DNA of 6,246 bases. It comes from Actinomycetota bacterium (GTDB lineage: Bacteria; Actinomycetota; Actinomycetes; S36-B12; CAIYMF01). Made by a program: the position numbers and the translations under genes. The notes beneath the pieces are model-generated. The model was not told the DNA's origin. It searched no databases and saw only the letters and a list, made by a program, of their open reading frames with translations. Positions 1-5,349 of the stretch are shown here, in pieces. Numbering within the stretch: the first letter of the stretch is position 1; each line of letters starts with the position of its first letter. The stretch spans positions 1 through 6,246 of the forward strand of contig WLOZ01000124.1 in the NCBI GenBank assembly GCA_009699025.1, written 5' to 3'.

Positions 1-626
1 ACGAGTGCCGCTCCCGTTGATCCATCGCCGAGCACGATGTTGACCACACCGGGCGGGAGGTCGGCCAGAAGCGGACCGAGTGCGGCCACGGAGAGCGATG
101 CCTTTTCTGAAGGCTTGACCACCACGGTGTTGCCGGCAGCCAGGAGTGCACCGAGCGGATCAATGACCTGGCACACAGGGTAGTTCCACGGAGTGATGAG
201 AGCGGCGACTCCGTAGGGATGGCGCACTAGTCGGCCGGCCGAAGCGTCGTCAACGGCGAAAAAGTCAATCGCGGCTTCGGCGGCACCGGAAAAGCCTTCG
301 GCCGACATCGCAATGTCGTCACGCGCCATCACTAGGGGCTTGCCCATCTCGCGAGACTCTAGGTCAGCGAGCTCGTCCACGGCGGCAGCAATACGGGCAG
401 CGACCGACTGCAGGAGTTCGAGTCGCTCGATCGGCTTCATCGCGGCCCACGCAGGCCCAGCCGCACGGGCGGCATCAACGGCCGCCCCCACCTCGTCGAA
501 TCCGGCGATGGGCAGGATGCCTACTCGCAATTCAGTGGCCGGATCGACAACGGGAAGGGTGGGCCCACCGCCGGAAGAAACGGCTCGGCCGCCGATCCAG
601 TGCGTGGCACCGTCGTCGTTTGTCAC
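1..626 (-). CDS. Aldehyde dehydrogenase family protein, N-terminal part (runs off left edge)
   Basis: NAD(P)-dependent aldehyde dehydrogenases oxidise aldehydes to carboxylic acids in the cytoplasm. The visible 208 residues read continuously on the minus strand from a GTG start (complement of 624-626) and contain the family signatures. These are SREMGKP near residues 91-97, ITPWNYP at 144-150 (Asn148 is the expected oxyanion-hole Asn), and KPSE at 171-174 (Lys171 and Glu174 are the usual cofactor-ribose contacts; the Glu tends to favour NAD+). PPGVVNIVLGDG near 191-202 belongs to the Rossmann-like fold. The catalytic Cys and general-base Glu lie beyond the left edge and cannot be checked. The GTG start is supported by GAGGAG five bases upstream and by normal family N-terminal length. 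The gene lies downstream of the RTX gene on the same strand, with a 180-bp gap that holds its own promoter element. The family is certain; the substrate is unknown. Confidence 0.93.
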   Translation of the reverse strand, partial: MTNDDGATHWIGGRAVSSGGGPTLPVVDPATELRVGILPIAGFDEVGAAVDAARAAGPAWAAMKPIERLELLQSVAARIAAAVDELADLESREMGKPLVMARDDIAMSAEGFSGAAEAAIDFFAVDDASAGRLVRHPYGVAALITPWNYPVCQVIDPLGALLAAGNTVVVKPSEKASLSVAALGPLLADLPPGVVNIVLGDGSTGAAL

Positions 627-631
627 GCCAG

Positions 632-637
632 CTCCTC
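632..637 (-). promoter_or_regulatory. Ribosome binding site of the aldehyde dehydrogenase gene
   Basis: GAGGAG on the minus strand, five bases before the GTG codon at 626. It decides the start, because the gene has no ATG in a suitable place and would otherwise be missed. Confidence 0.75.
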
Positions 638-670
638 AGGGTCACGCCCGGGCGGGCGGTCACATTCGAT

Positions 671-693
671 GTAGGCAGGTGAAGCATGCCTAC
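671..693. repeat. Perfect 7-bp inverted repeat in the aldehyde dehydrogenase leader
   Basis: The arms GTAGGCA (671-677) and TGCCTAC (687-693) are perfect complements separated by 9 bases. The repeat lies between the putative -10 box (708-713) and the start codon (626), so it would be transcribed near the 5' end of the leader. It could be a DNA operator for a dimeric repressor or an RNA hairpin. There is no U-run after it, so a terminator is unlikely. Confidence 0.5.
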
Positions 694-707
694 GTGCGCA
701 TGGGCTG

Positions 708-729
708 ACCCTAGCGTAACTTCCTTACC
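708..729 (-). promoter_or_regulatory. Putative promoter/operator of the aldehyde dehydrogenase gene (18-bp element, copy 1)
   Basis: The plus-strand 18-mer TAGCGTAACTTCCTTACC (712-729) is identical to 2440-2457. Read on the minus strand, a weak palindrome GTAAGGAAGTTAC (716-728, four-base arms GTAA/TTAC) is followed two bases later by TAGGGT (708-713), which fits the actinobacterial -10 pattern TANNNT. No good -35 is seen at 17 bases. Transcription would begin near 700, giving a leader of about 75 bases. The palindrome lies where a repressor would block polymerase, so I infer an operator. The duplicated 18-mer is directly visible; its role is not. Confidence 0.5.
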
Positions 730-745
730 AAAGTGGGAATAGTCG

Positions 746-779
746 TCACACGGCTCGGGGCGGGAGGCGGCGCCTGTGA
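746..779 (-). terminator. Weak hairpin after the RTX gene, possible terminator
   Basis: TCACA-GGC and GCC-TGTGA can pair (8 bp with one bulged base) around a GC-rich 17-base loop, starting 28 bases after the RTX stop codon. No clear U-tract follows on the minus strand, so this may be only an imperfect or factor-dependent terminator, or chance pairing. Confidence 0.25.
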
Positions 780-806
780 GTGAACTGCCCGACTGAGCAG
801 CGACCC

Positions 807-2324
807 CTACGGCAGAGTAACTGTCACTGGCGAGTTGGGCGGCTGCATCTGGAACACCTTGTTCCCCAGCGTGTCGATGATCGAGATCCACAGCGTGTAG
901 ATGCCGGCCGGCGCGTTGGAGCGCCGCATCAAGGTGACCTCGTAGATTCCGTCGTTCGCGTCACCGGACACGCGAGTTACTGGGGCGCCGTAGTCGAAGT
1001 ACGACGATCCGGTGTTGTCGGCGAAGCTGTAGCCGCCGAGGGCAAGGTACGCGGCCGCCCCACCCACGCCGGTCTCGTCGGTCGCGCGCCAGCGAACCAC
1101 GACGGAGCCCGGGGAACCCGAAACAGTCCGAGCGCTGGCCTCGCTGACCACGGGAGCGGCTGAGTCGTTCGAGCCGCCGACGACCTGGAAGTTGACCTGG
1201 GTCGAGGTGGTGAAGTTGCCAAACGAGTCCTGCGCGTCGAGCCAGAGGGTGTAGGTGCCATTGACCGCAGCTGCGGGAACGGGGCACGACGCGGCGTAGG
1301 TGCCGGCGAATCGGGTTCCGGAGGTGAGCGGCGCATCGGTTCCGAAGCCGCACCAGGTGCTGACCCAGCCGCTGGCCCCGGAGATCTTGAAGAAGGAATT
1401 GCTGACCCCGCCCGCGTCGGCAACGTCGAACCGCAGCGACAGAACCCCGCCGGCCGTGACCGACAAGGGCACCGACACGGCGCTGATCACCGGCACCGTG
1501 GTGTCGGCTAGGCCGCCGACGACCTGGAAGTCGACCTGGGTCGAGGTGGTGAGGTTGCCGAAGGAGTCCTGGGCGTCGAGCCAGAGGGTGTACGTGCCGT
1601 TGGCCGCGGAAGCTGGAACCGGGCAGTTCGCAGCGTAGGTGCCGGCGAATGGGGTGCCTGCGACAAGCGGCGCGTCGGTTGCGAACCCGCACCAGGTGGT
1701 GACCCAGCTGCTGGCTCCCGAGATCTTGAAGAAGGCGTTGGTGACACCTCCCGCATCTGCGACGTCGAAGCTCAGCGACAGGGTGTTGCCGGCCGTGACG
1801 GAGGATGGCACCGACACGGCACTGATCACCGGTGCGGTGGTGTCGGGCGGGCACGGCGCCACGAGGGTGTCGAGGGGGTCGGTGGAGCACACATTGGTTC
1901 CCGCGCCGGGGGTGAGCGCGTCGCTGCCCGTGCCGCCGTTGAGGGAGTCGTTGCCTAGTCCGCCGGTGAGGGTGTCTGTTCCGGCGCCACCGTTGACCAT
2001 GTCGGCCCCGGCGCCGCCGTCGATACGGTCGTTACCCAGCCCGGCAAGCACCATGTCGCTGCCGTCGCCAGCATTGATGACATCGGGGCCTGAAGACGCG
2101 CAGATGATGTCATTACCACCCAGGGAATTGATGGTTTGGCCCGATGTGCGGGTGCCGACGATGACGTCGCGGGCCGCGGTTCCGGTGACCTTGGCGGCCG
2201 ACGACACGATGGTGGCCCGGACTCCGTTGCAGGTGGCCACGGTGGCCGCGCCTGCCGCGGGAACTGACACCGCACCGAGGACGAGCGCTAGCCCGCACGC
2301 GGTACCAATGAACTGTGCCCTCAT
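807..2324 (-). CDS. Secreted RTX calcium-binding protein with three Ig-like domains
   Basis: Predicted exported protein of 505 residues. Residues 1-26 form a Sec signal peptide (MRAQ, a hydrophobic core, then AGA|A as likely cleavage site). Residues 70-141 hold eight consecutive RTX nonapeptides of the pattern GGxGxDxhx, which fold as a parallel beta-roll binding Ca2+. After a Cys-containing linker come three Ig-like beta-sandwich domains at about 161-273, 274-386 and 387-505. The first two are near copies, each with one Cys pair and the motifs TWCGF and NGTYTLWLDAQDSFGN. The third is diverged, lacks Cys and keeps only the GxYTLWxxxxDxxGN core. No enzyme motif is seen; adhesion or an extracellular structural role is a guess. 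I chose ATG 2324 over the upstream in-frame GTG at 2357 because GAAGGGA lies seven bases before it and the signal peptide then starts normally. An identical 18-bp promoter element is shared with the downstream aldehyde dehydrogenase gene. Confidence 0.9.
   Translation of the reverse strand: MRAQFIGTACGLALVLGAVSVPAAGAATVATCNGVRATIVSSAAKVTGTAARDVIVGTRTSGQTINSLGGNDIICASSGPDVINAGDGSDMVLAGLGNDRIDGGAGADMVNGGAGTDTLTGGLGNDSLNGGTGSDALTPGAGTNVCSTDPLDTLVAPCPPDTTAPVISAVSVPSSVTAGNTLSLSFDVADAGGVTNAFFKISGASSWVTTWCGFATDAPLVAGTPFAGTYAANCPVPASAANGTYTLWLDAQDSFGNLTTSTQVDFQVVGGLADTTVPVISAVSVPLSVTAGGVLSLRFDVADAGGVSNSFFKISGASGWVSTWCGFGTDAPLTSGTRFAGTYAASCPVPAAAVNGTYTLWLDAQDSFGNFTTSTQVNFQVVGGSNDSAAPVVSEASARTVSGSPGSVVVRWRATDETGVGGAAAYLALGGYSFADNTGSSYFDYGAPVTRVSGDANDGIYEVTLMRRSNAPAGIYTLWISIIDTLGNKVFQMQPPNSPVTVTLP
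1167..1844 (-). repeat. Intragenic tandem duplication, two 339-bp units encoding Ig-like domains
   Basis: Unit 1 (1506-1844) and unit 2 (1167-1505) each encode 113 residues and align without gaps. By eye they differ at about 20 residues, so roughly four fifths are identical. Both start DTT-PVISAVSVP and end QVVGG. Nucleotide differences include many synonymous third-position changes, so the copies have diverged under selection to keep the protein. The third domain (807-1166) is a much older relative. Confidence 0.9.
1902..2117 (-). repeat. RTX (hemolysin-type Ca2+-binding) nonapeptide array, eight units
   Basis: Eight 27-bp units encode GNDIICASS, GPDVINAGD, GSDMVLAGL, GNDRIDGGA, GADMVNGGA, GTDTLTGGL, GNDSLNGGT and GSDALTPGA. 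Each has the Gly-x-Asp start of an RTX repeat, and the middle units also have the usual GG turn. The first and last units are degenerate, as is common at the ends of a beta-roll. Confidence 0.92.
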
Positions 2325-2331
2325 GTCGGCA

Positions 2332-2338
2332 TCCCTTC
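2332..2338 (-). promoter_or_regulatory. Ribosome binding site of the RTX gene
   Basis: GAAGGGA on the minus strand, seven bases before ATG 2324. It supports the start that puts the signal peptide at the very N-terminus. Confidence 0.7.
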
Positions 2339-2435
2339 GACGTGTTGTGATCGTCACTACTCTGTCGCTGAGTCGGTCACTTCTGGATGCACCCGCGAAG
2401 TTCCCATTCGCAGGGTCAGCCTTGCACCGCAGCAG

Positions 2436-2457
2436 ACATTAGCGTAACTTCCTTACC
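2436..2457 (-). promoter_or_regulatory. Putative promoter/operator of the RTX gene (18-bp element, copy 2)
   Basis: The same 18-mer as at 712-729 occurs here in the same orientation relative to a minus-strand gene. Again a TANNNT box follows: TAATGT at 2436-2441, two bases after the GTAA/TTAC palindrome (2444-2456). Transcription would start near 2429, with a leader of about 105 bases. The element lies within the intergenic region shared with the divergent TetR gene, the usual place for an autoregulatory TetR operator. That link is inference. Confidence 0.5.
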
Positions 2458-2616
2458 GAGGATCAGGCAGTGTGGAGTTCAGTTGCTTTGGTAATTTCTC
2501 GATCGATACTCCCGCGTAGTGGTGGTGATGACGTGAGGCGCTCGACGATCGTTTGCTCGCCTAGGCCCAGCGCTGCAGTAATACCCGGCAGCGGAACGGG
2601 TTGATCCCGGAATGGC

Positions 2617-2622
2617 TAACCT
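2617..2622 (+). promoter_or_regulatory. -10 box of the TetR gene, probable leaderless transcript
   Basis: TAACCT fits TANNNT and ends exactly seven bases before ATG 2630, placing transcription start at or next to the A of the start codon. No Shine-Dalgarno sequence precedes either ATG 2612 or ATG 2630. No convincing -35 is visible. Confidence 0.45.
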
Positions 2623-2629
2623 GTCTCCC

Positions 2630-3370
2630 ATGACCCCTCCGCGCAAGGCTGCCGGCCAGGCCGAGGTGCGCCGCCGGCGGCCTCGAGAGCAGACCCGGGA
2701 AATGCTGCTGCTCGAGGCTGAGGCGATCCTGCTAGCCGGACTCGAGCAGGGTGACGACGTCGTCAACCCGCTGGCTGGTATCCGCGTCACCGATGTGCTG
2801 GCCAGCTTGAACGCCAAGCGTGAGGCGGGGGAGGCGCCGATGACCACCGGCGCGGCCTACCAGATCTGGCCGAGCCAGACCGAGTTCCAGGATGAACTGC
2901 TCGAGCGCATCATGCATGGGGTCGCGCTTCCGTGGCTCGACGAGGTTCGAGCGGCCGCACGTGCGGCGATGGACCAAGGTGTTGCGATGCGCGACGTGTT
3001 GATTTCGCTTGGTCAGGGCGACACTGACCCGCGCGTGCAGGCTGAACTCTCGCTTGCCCTGGGGCTGACGGCCCTGGTCGCTCCCGAACGGGTGCGTGCG
3101 GCGGAGGAGGAGGCGAATGCCCAGTACCTGCGCGAGTTTGGTGCGGTGCTCGCAGAGATCATCGAGTACGGCGGTAGGAAGTTAGCCCCGGGTGTTGCGA
3201 TGTCTGATGTGGTGTGGGCTGTGGAAGCTCATGCCGCTGGCATGAACCTGCGCGGACGCAGTCACCCTGAGGTGGTGGCACGAACTGACAGGCAGGGTCA
3301 GCGGCTCTCGTCGTGGGCGCTGGCTTCCATGGTCGAAGGATTCACCGTGGAGCAGCGCTCGCGGAAGTGA
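2630..3370 (+). CDS. TetR/AcrR-type transcriptional regulator with extended HTH
   Basis: Predicted cytoplasmic DNA-binding repressor of 246 residues. Helix 1 is around residues 21-37 (TREMLLLEAEAILLAG), helix 2 around IRVTDVLASLN (51-61), and the recognition-helix region is MTTGAAYQIWPSQTEFQDELL (71-91, split here only for description), where AYQIWPSQTEFQ replaces the usual Y.hF.sKeeL. The remaining all-helical part, about 95-246, is the ligand-binding and dimer domain. The loops between helices 1-2 and 2-3 are longer than in ordinary TetR proteins, by roughly 20 residues in total. ATG 2630 is preferred over in-frame ATG 2612 because a TANNNT box lies seven bases before it, as expected for a leaderless mRNA; the upstream start would add only six residues. 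It is divergent from the RTX gene and convergent with the S15 hydrolase gene, 57 bp apart. The ligand is unknown. Confidence 0.82.
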   Translation: MTPPRKAAGQAEVRRRRPREQTREMLLLEAEAILLAGLEQGDDVVNPLAGIRVTDVLASLNAKREAGEAPMTTGAAYQIWPSQTEFQDELLERIMHGVALPWLDEVRAAARAAMDQGVAMRDVLISLGQGDTDPRVQAELSLALGLTALVAPERVRAAEEEANAQYLREFGAVLAEIIEYGGRKLAPGVAMSDVVWAVEAHAAGMNLRGRSHPEVVARTDRQGQRLSSWALASMVEGFTVEQRSRK

Positions 3371-3427
3371 GTGCCACTGGCGGGGGCGCGACATCATCTT
3401 CAGTTCAATGGCGCGCGGATCGTGTGC

Positions 3428-5230
3428 TCATCGGTCGGCCACTGCCGCGAGTGGGAGATGCAGGACCGATCGGTGTTCACCCGAGTGCAGAACATTCACG
3501 GTGGCGATGCGGACGTCGTCGGGTGTCTCGAACCCATCGGGACGCCCGGTGTGGTGGTTGCGGTCCATGCGGAGCGACCCGGTGTGGCGCACTGCCAGTT
3601 GCAGACGTGAGCCGGCCGCGAGGCGGCGGGCGAACCAGTGGAAGTTGCGGAACTGCACGAGTGTCGGCTCACCTGGCACCATCAGCTGAATGCCCTTGGA
3701 CGGCTCGCGGTGACGCAGACGCTGCACGGCAGGTGACAGCAAGACGCGCGACCCGTCGACGCGCAGTTCGTACAGCAGTACGCACAGGTCGGCGTCGGGT
3801 TGGTCGAGCACCACCCACGCATCGAGCTGGGGCTCACCCGCCAGCTCGAGCGGTTCAGACAGACGGGCCGAGGTGTACACCGCTCCGAAGCCGTCGATCG
3901 ATGCGACGAACGCCCCGGAGGTGGGGTCGACTCCCCACAGGTGAGCCCCGAGGTCGTGGTAGTTGGGAGGCAGTTCCATCAGAGGGTTGTGCGACTGGCC
4001 CGACGGGTTGGGTTGCTGCTCGAGCAGCATGGTGGTGCGCTCATCAGGGTCGCACACGAAACGAAACGACGGAGAGTCGACGGGATCGGGCCGCAACCAC
4101 CCGGGATGCACGGCGCTGTGATGTGCGTCGTGGCCCACGAGGTACCACGGCACCGTGCCCGCCGTGGCAGTTTCCAGGCTTGCTGCCGTCCTCCACTCCT
4201 CGGCACCGGTGACGTAGTAGTGCACCGGGTCGGTGAGGAAGGCTGGCTTGTCGCCACCGTCCATCACCCAGCGGTACCAGTCGATCGTTAGCTGCATCAT
4301 GTCGACATTCGCTGCGGGGCCGAACTGGAGGTCACCCGCTTGCGGGCGACCTTCGAAGGCTGCGCCGTGCTCCCATGGTCCAAGGATGATGTGGTGGTGC
4401 GGGCGCTGATCGGCCGGCCGCGCACGGCAGTAGCGGCGGTGGTGCTCGATCGCGCCTCGCTCGGCAATGTCGTACGGTCCGGTGATCTCCAGCACCGGCA
4501 CATCGATCCCCGGCAGACCGTCCTGCGCCGGGCCCCACTCGGGTCGCCACGGCGCGTGCTGCGGCGTGGTGTTCATCTCGTCAGGCAAGCCCCACGGCCC
4601 GCCGAGTCGTGCGTTCAGCGACCGGAACGACTCGTGCGCCTCGAACGACTCGGCCAGTCGGGCGATGTGCAGCGGTGCCTCTGCGACCAGGCGGCTCGAC
4701 AACGTCTTGCCCGCCGTGAGCATGCCCCAGTTGAACTGGTGGTCGATCGGGACACCGCCCGCACCCGGCGCGAGGCCGCCCATCGACGCGACAGCCGGGA
4801 TGATGGTGCGCAAATGGGGCGGGTGCGCGGCTGCCGTGGTCCACTGGTTCTGCCCCGTATACGACCCACCGAACAGTGCTACGTCACCGTTGCACCACGG
4901 CTGGGCCGCCACCCACTCGACGAGGTCGTAGCCGTCGTCGGCCTCCTCGGGGCCGTGGCCGAGGAACACGCCCTCGGAGTCGCCTCGGCCACGGCAATCG
5001 ACCGACACGAACGCGAAGCCTTCAGCGCCGAACTTCACGCCCTCCGGCGAGCCCGTGTCGCGCGAGTAGGGAGTGAACTCGATGATCGCCGGCACACCGC
5101 CGGATCGCTCACGCGGCAGAAACACGTTGGCCGCGAGTCGAGTTCCGTCTCGTGTGGGGATCATGTGGAGGAAGAGCAGTTCAACCTGGGCCCCAGGGCC
5201 GGGGGCTTCGACGTTCTGACTCTTCACCAT
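3428..5230 (-). CDS. CocE/NonD family hydrolase (S15, X-Pro dipeptidyl-peptidase-like)
   Basis: Predicted cytoplasmic serine hydrolase of 600 residues, a normal length for this family, whose members cleave acyl esters, X-Pro dipeptides or amide substrates. An alpha/beta-hydrolase domain spans about 20-310. The nucleophile Ser123 lies in GGSYTG, Asp254 in ITGPYDIAE and His288 in GPWEHG, a complete triad. Tyr55 in TPYSRD matches the oxyanion-hole Tyr of cocaine esterase. A helical cap lies near 150-235, and a C-terminal jelly-roll (PepX_C-like) domain covers about 330-595. No signal peptide or membrane segment is seen. The frame extends to a GTG at 5266, but ATG 5230 is preferred: the conserved sequence starts after it, and a -35/-10 pair positions transcription at this ATG. 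It lies 119 bp after the amidohydrolase gene on the same strand, but with its own promoter. Family assignment is firm; the substrate is not known. Confidence 0.93.
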   Translation of the reverse strand: MVKSQNVEAPGPGAQVELLFLHMIPTRDGTRLAANVFLPRERSGGVPAIIEFTPYSRDTGSPEGVKFGAEGFAFVSVDCRGRGDSEGVFLGHGPEEADDGYDLVEWVAAQPWCNGDVALFGGSYTGQNQWTTAAAHPPHLRTIIPAVASMGGLAPGAGGVPIDHQFNWGMLTAGKTLSSRLVAEAPLHIARLAESFEAHESFRSLNARLGGPWGLPDEMNTTPQHAPWRPEWGPAQDGLPGIDVPVLEITGPYDIAERGAIEHHRRYCRARPADQRPHHHIILGPWEHGAAFEGRPQAGDLQFGPAANVDMMQLTIDWYRWVMDGGDKPAFLTDPVHYYVTGAEEWRTAASLETATAGTVPWYLVGHDAHHSAVHPGWLRPDPVDSPSFRFVCDPDERTTMLLEQQPNPSGQSHNPLMELPPNYHDLGAHLWGVDPTSGAFVASIDGFGAVYTSARLSEPLELAGEPQLDAWVVLDQPDADLCVLLYELRVDGSRVLLSPAVQRLRHREPSKGIQLMVPGEPTLVQFRNFHWFARRLAAGSRLQLAVRHTGSLRMDRNHHTGRPDGFETPDDVRIATVNVLHSGEHRSVLHLPLAAVADR

Positions 5231-5237
5231 GCCGACG

Positions 5238-5266
5238 ACATTACAAAAGTTTCTTACGCAAGTCAC
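5238..5266 (-). promoter_or_regulatory. Promoter of the S15 hydrolase gene, probably leaderless
   Basis: On the minus strand GTGACT (5261-5266, four of six matches to TTGACA) is followed after 17 bases by TAATGT (5238-5243, TANNNT). This box ends seven bases before ATG 5230. No Shine-Dalgarno sequence is visible, so translation from a leaderless mRNA is likely. The spacer contains GTAAGAAACTTTTG, which resembles the GTAAGGAAGTTACGC of the other two minus-strand promoters. Confidence 0.5.
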
Positions 5267-5276
5267 TACTCTTGCG
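5257..5276. repeat. Perfect 6-bp inverted repeat over the hydrolase -35 box
   Basis: CGCAAG (5257-5262) and CTTGCG (5271-5276) are perfect complements separated by 8 bases. The left arm and spacer overlap the proposed -35 hexamer, a typical operator position. The stem is short and is not followed by a clean U-run on the minus strand, so a terminator for the upstream amidohydrolase gene is less likely. Confidence 0.45.
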
Positions 5277-5349
5277 CGAATGACATGATCGCTGTCCGCC
5301 AGTGCCAGACCGAAGTCCCGCGGTTCACGTCGTGGGCGGCGATCGTCGC

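Larger units (their letters stand above)
2325..2629. other. Divergent intergenic region between the RTX and TetR genes
   Basis: This stretch of about 305 bases has no credible gene. From left to right it holds the RTX ribosome binding site (2332-2338), a roughly 100-base RTX leader with a 5-bp GCGAA/TTCGC inverted repeat at 2395-2411, the -10-like box and 18-bp element (2436-2457), then about 160 bases up to the TetR -10 box (2617-2622). A short CGGG/CCCG inverted repeat lies at 2597-2609 just before that box. An open frame crosses part of it on the minus strand, but that frame is antisense to the TetR gene. Confidence 0.6.

Noticed and set aside
703..711. 9-mer GGCTGACCC beside element copy 1, present inverted at 2413-2421 near copy 2
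   Set aside because: Orientation and distance to the 18-bp element differ between the two places, and a 9-base match is easily random.
532..891. 119-residue minus-strand open frame spanning the RTX/aldehyde dehydrogenase gap
   Set aside because: It overlaps the ends of both genes in a wrong frame and crosses the promoter element and inverted repeat. No coding signature is seen.
2353..2363. 11-bp match GTCACTACTCT shared with 5262-5272, both upstream of minus-strand genes
   Set aside because: Several 11-base matches are expected by chance in a window this long. In the hydrolase promoter it covers the -35, but at the RTX gene it lies within the leader with no fitting -10.
1639..2442. 267-residue plus-strand open frame opposite the RTX gene
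   Set aside because: Its Pro/Ser/Ala/Val repeats are the mirror of the RTX repeats read in another frame. There is no ribosome binding site or family motif.
3371..3427. Possible bidirectional terminator between the convergent TetR and hydrolase genes
   Set aside because: Only short GCGCG/CGCGC pairing across a long loop can be formed, and there is no T-run on either side.
3313..4212. 299-residue plus-strand open frame overlapping the TetR end and the hydrolase gene
   Set aside because: Its composition is almost only Arg, Gly, Ala and Thr. It overlaps two well-supported genes and has no start signal.
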